A DNA stretch of 6,740 bases from an uncultured Litoreibacter sp. (GTDB lineage Bacteria > Pseudomonadota > Alphaproteobacteria > Rhodobacterales > Rhodobacteraceae), in NCBI GenBank assembly GCA_937928335.1, contig CALFWN010000014.1, positions 1-6,740 of the forward strand, given 5' to 3'. A program made the translations under genes and the position numbers. The stretch's first letter is position 1. Every line of letters starts with the position of its first letter. Under the pieces are notes generated by a model. The model was not told where the DNA came from and searched no databases. It worked only from the letters and a program-made list of their open reading frames with translations. Of this stretch, positions 6,079 to 6,740 are shown one piece after another.

Positions 6079-6740
6079 ATGGATAACATTGCAGGCACCA
6101 AATCCTCGCTCACATGGGCCGTGCATATCTCGGTCGTGCTGCTGGTCATCATCTGGCTGGTGCCCACTGTCGGGTTGATGGTCTCCAGCTTCCGCGACCG
6201 TGACCAGATCACCGCCTCGGGCTGGTGGCTGTCACCGCTGCCGGTCACGCAAAACTTTGCCGTCAAGGCCGGGGGCGAGCCGGTGGAACGCGACGGGCAA
6301 TTTGTGCTCGAAGGGAATGTCTTCGGCGAGGGGTCAGGCACCGTCAGCAAGTTCGGCGGACGCCGCGCCGCGCCCACGGAGTTTGCCATTGGCGAGACCG
6401 GCACGCTGACCCGTGACCGCACGCTGACGGTGCAGGCGGATGGGTCCTATATCTACACCTCCCCGGCAGAGATCAAACGTGCGCCCTCGATCTATTTCGC
6501 CTCCGAAACCCCGCCCGAATTCTCGCTGGTGAATTACGAGCAGATCTTCAACTCCAACGGCATGGACCGGGCGTTCATCAACACGCTGACGGTGACGATC
6601 CCGGCCACGATCATCCCGATTCTGATCGCGGCCTTCGCCGCCTATGCGCTGGCCTGGATGGAGTTTCCGGGCCGCGGGCTGTTGATCGCGATGGTGGTGG
6701 GGCTGTTGGTCGTGCCGTTGCAGCTGGCCCTCGTGCCGAT
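6079..6740 (+). CDS. aglG: Alpha-glucoside ABC transporter, second inner-membrane permease (MalG-like), 3' truncated by window
   Basis: Second channel subunit; 220 complete codons are visible and the frame stays open to the window edge. GAGG inside the end of aglF (6069-6072) lies six bases before the ATG, and the gap after the aglF stop is 3 nt, so expression is probably coupled. Helix 1 spans about 12-36, followed by VSSFRDRDQI, typical of MalG-type permeases. A long hydrophilic segment, about residues 45-165, follows before the permease core resumes with FINTLTVTIPATIIPILIAA (166-185), FAAYALAWMEFPGRG (186-200) and a third helix (201-219). The extra segment is predicted periplasmic and looks beta-rich, with alternating hydrophobic residues as in RTLTVQADGSYIYT (114-127). 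AglG proteins are longer than MalG, which fits. The EAA loop and the C-terminus lie outside the window. The identity is well supported; the role of the insertion is unknown. Confidence 0.9.
   Translation, partial: MDNIAGTKSSLTWAVHISVVLLVIIWLVPTVGLMVSSFRDRDQITASGWWLSPLPVTQNFAVKAGGEPVERDGQFVLEGNVFGEGSGTVSKFGGRRAAPTEFAIGETGTLTRDRTLTVQADGSYIYTSPAEIKRAPSIYFASETPPEFSLVNYEQIFNSNGMDRAFINTLTVTIPATIIPILIAAFAAYALAWMEFPGRGLLIAMVVGLLVVPLQLALVP

Noticed and set aside
5455..6126. Minus-strand open frame of 223 codons antisense to aglF
   Set aside because: The product is rich in His, Asp, Arg and Gln with no motif and lies entirely opposite a well-defined permease; it is a codon-bias shadow.

Overview
The window looks like chromosomal DNA of an alphaproteobacterium, most likely a Rhodobacterales (Roseobacter/Rhodobacter-type) species. 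The DNA is GC-rich with strong third-position G/C bias. The protein set matches the alpha-glucoside (agl) uptake locus known from Sinorhizobium and common in Rhodobacterales. The taxonomic call is inference from protein type and composition; there is no marker gene here.

Layout: two divergent transcription units share a 260-bp control region (3404-3663). The leftward unit (minus strand) reads LacI-family regulator (aglR-like, 3403-2345), GH1 beta-glucosidase (2341-1028), glucokinase glk (1003-32). The genes are separated by 3 and 24 nt, so they are almost certainly one operon. The rightward unit (plus strand) reads aglE periplasmic sugar-binding protein (3664-5019), aglF permease (5095-6075) and aglG permease (6079 to beyond the window end). 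An alpha-glucosidase (aglA) and an ATPase (aglK) would be expected further right but are not in view.

Control: the shared region holds two perfect 16-bp palindromes with the same 10-bp core AAAGCGCTTT, at 3418-3433 and 3580-3595. Each lies just downstream of a candidate promoter, one facing left and one facing right. This is the layout expected if the LacI-type protein represses both its own operon and the transporter operon. A strong hairpin without a U-tract lies between aglE and aglF. It may help keep the binding protein more abundant than the permeases.

How the genes work together (inference from families): AglE captures a glucose-containing oligosaccharide in the periplasm and AglFG, with an ATPase, import it. 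Cytoplasmic glycosidases (GH1 here, probably a GH13 enzyme outside the window) release glucose, and Glk phosphorylates it to glucose-6-phosphate. The regulator ties import, hydrolysis and phosphorylation together. The combination of an alpha-glucoside-type transporter with a beta-glucosidase is the main biological question.

I see no mobile element, CRISPR array, RNA gene or pseudogene. This is a well-formed catabolic locus and I do not claim a new system; the findings are regulatory and structural details.
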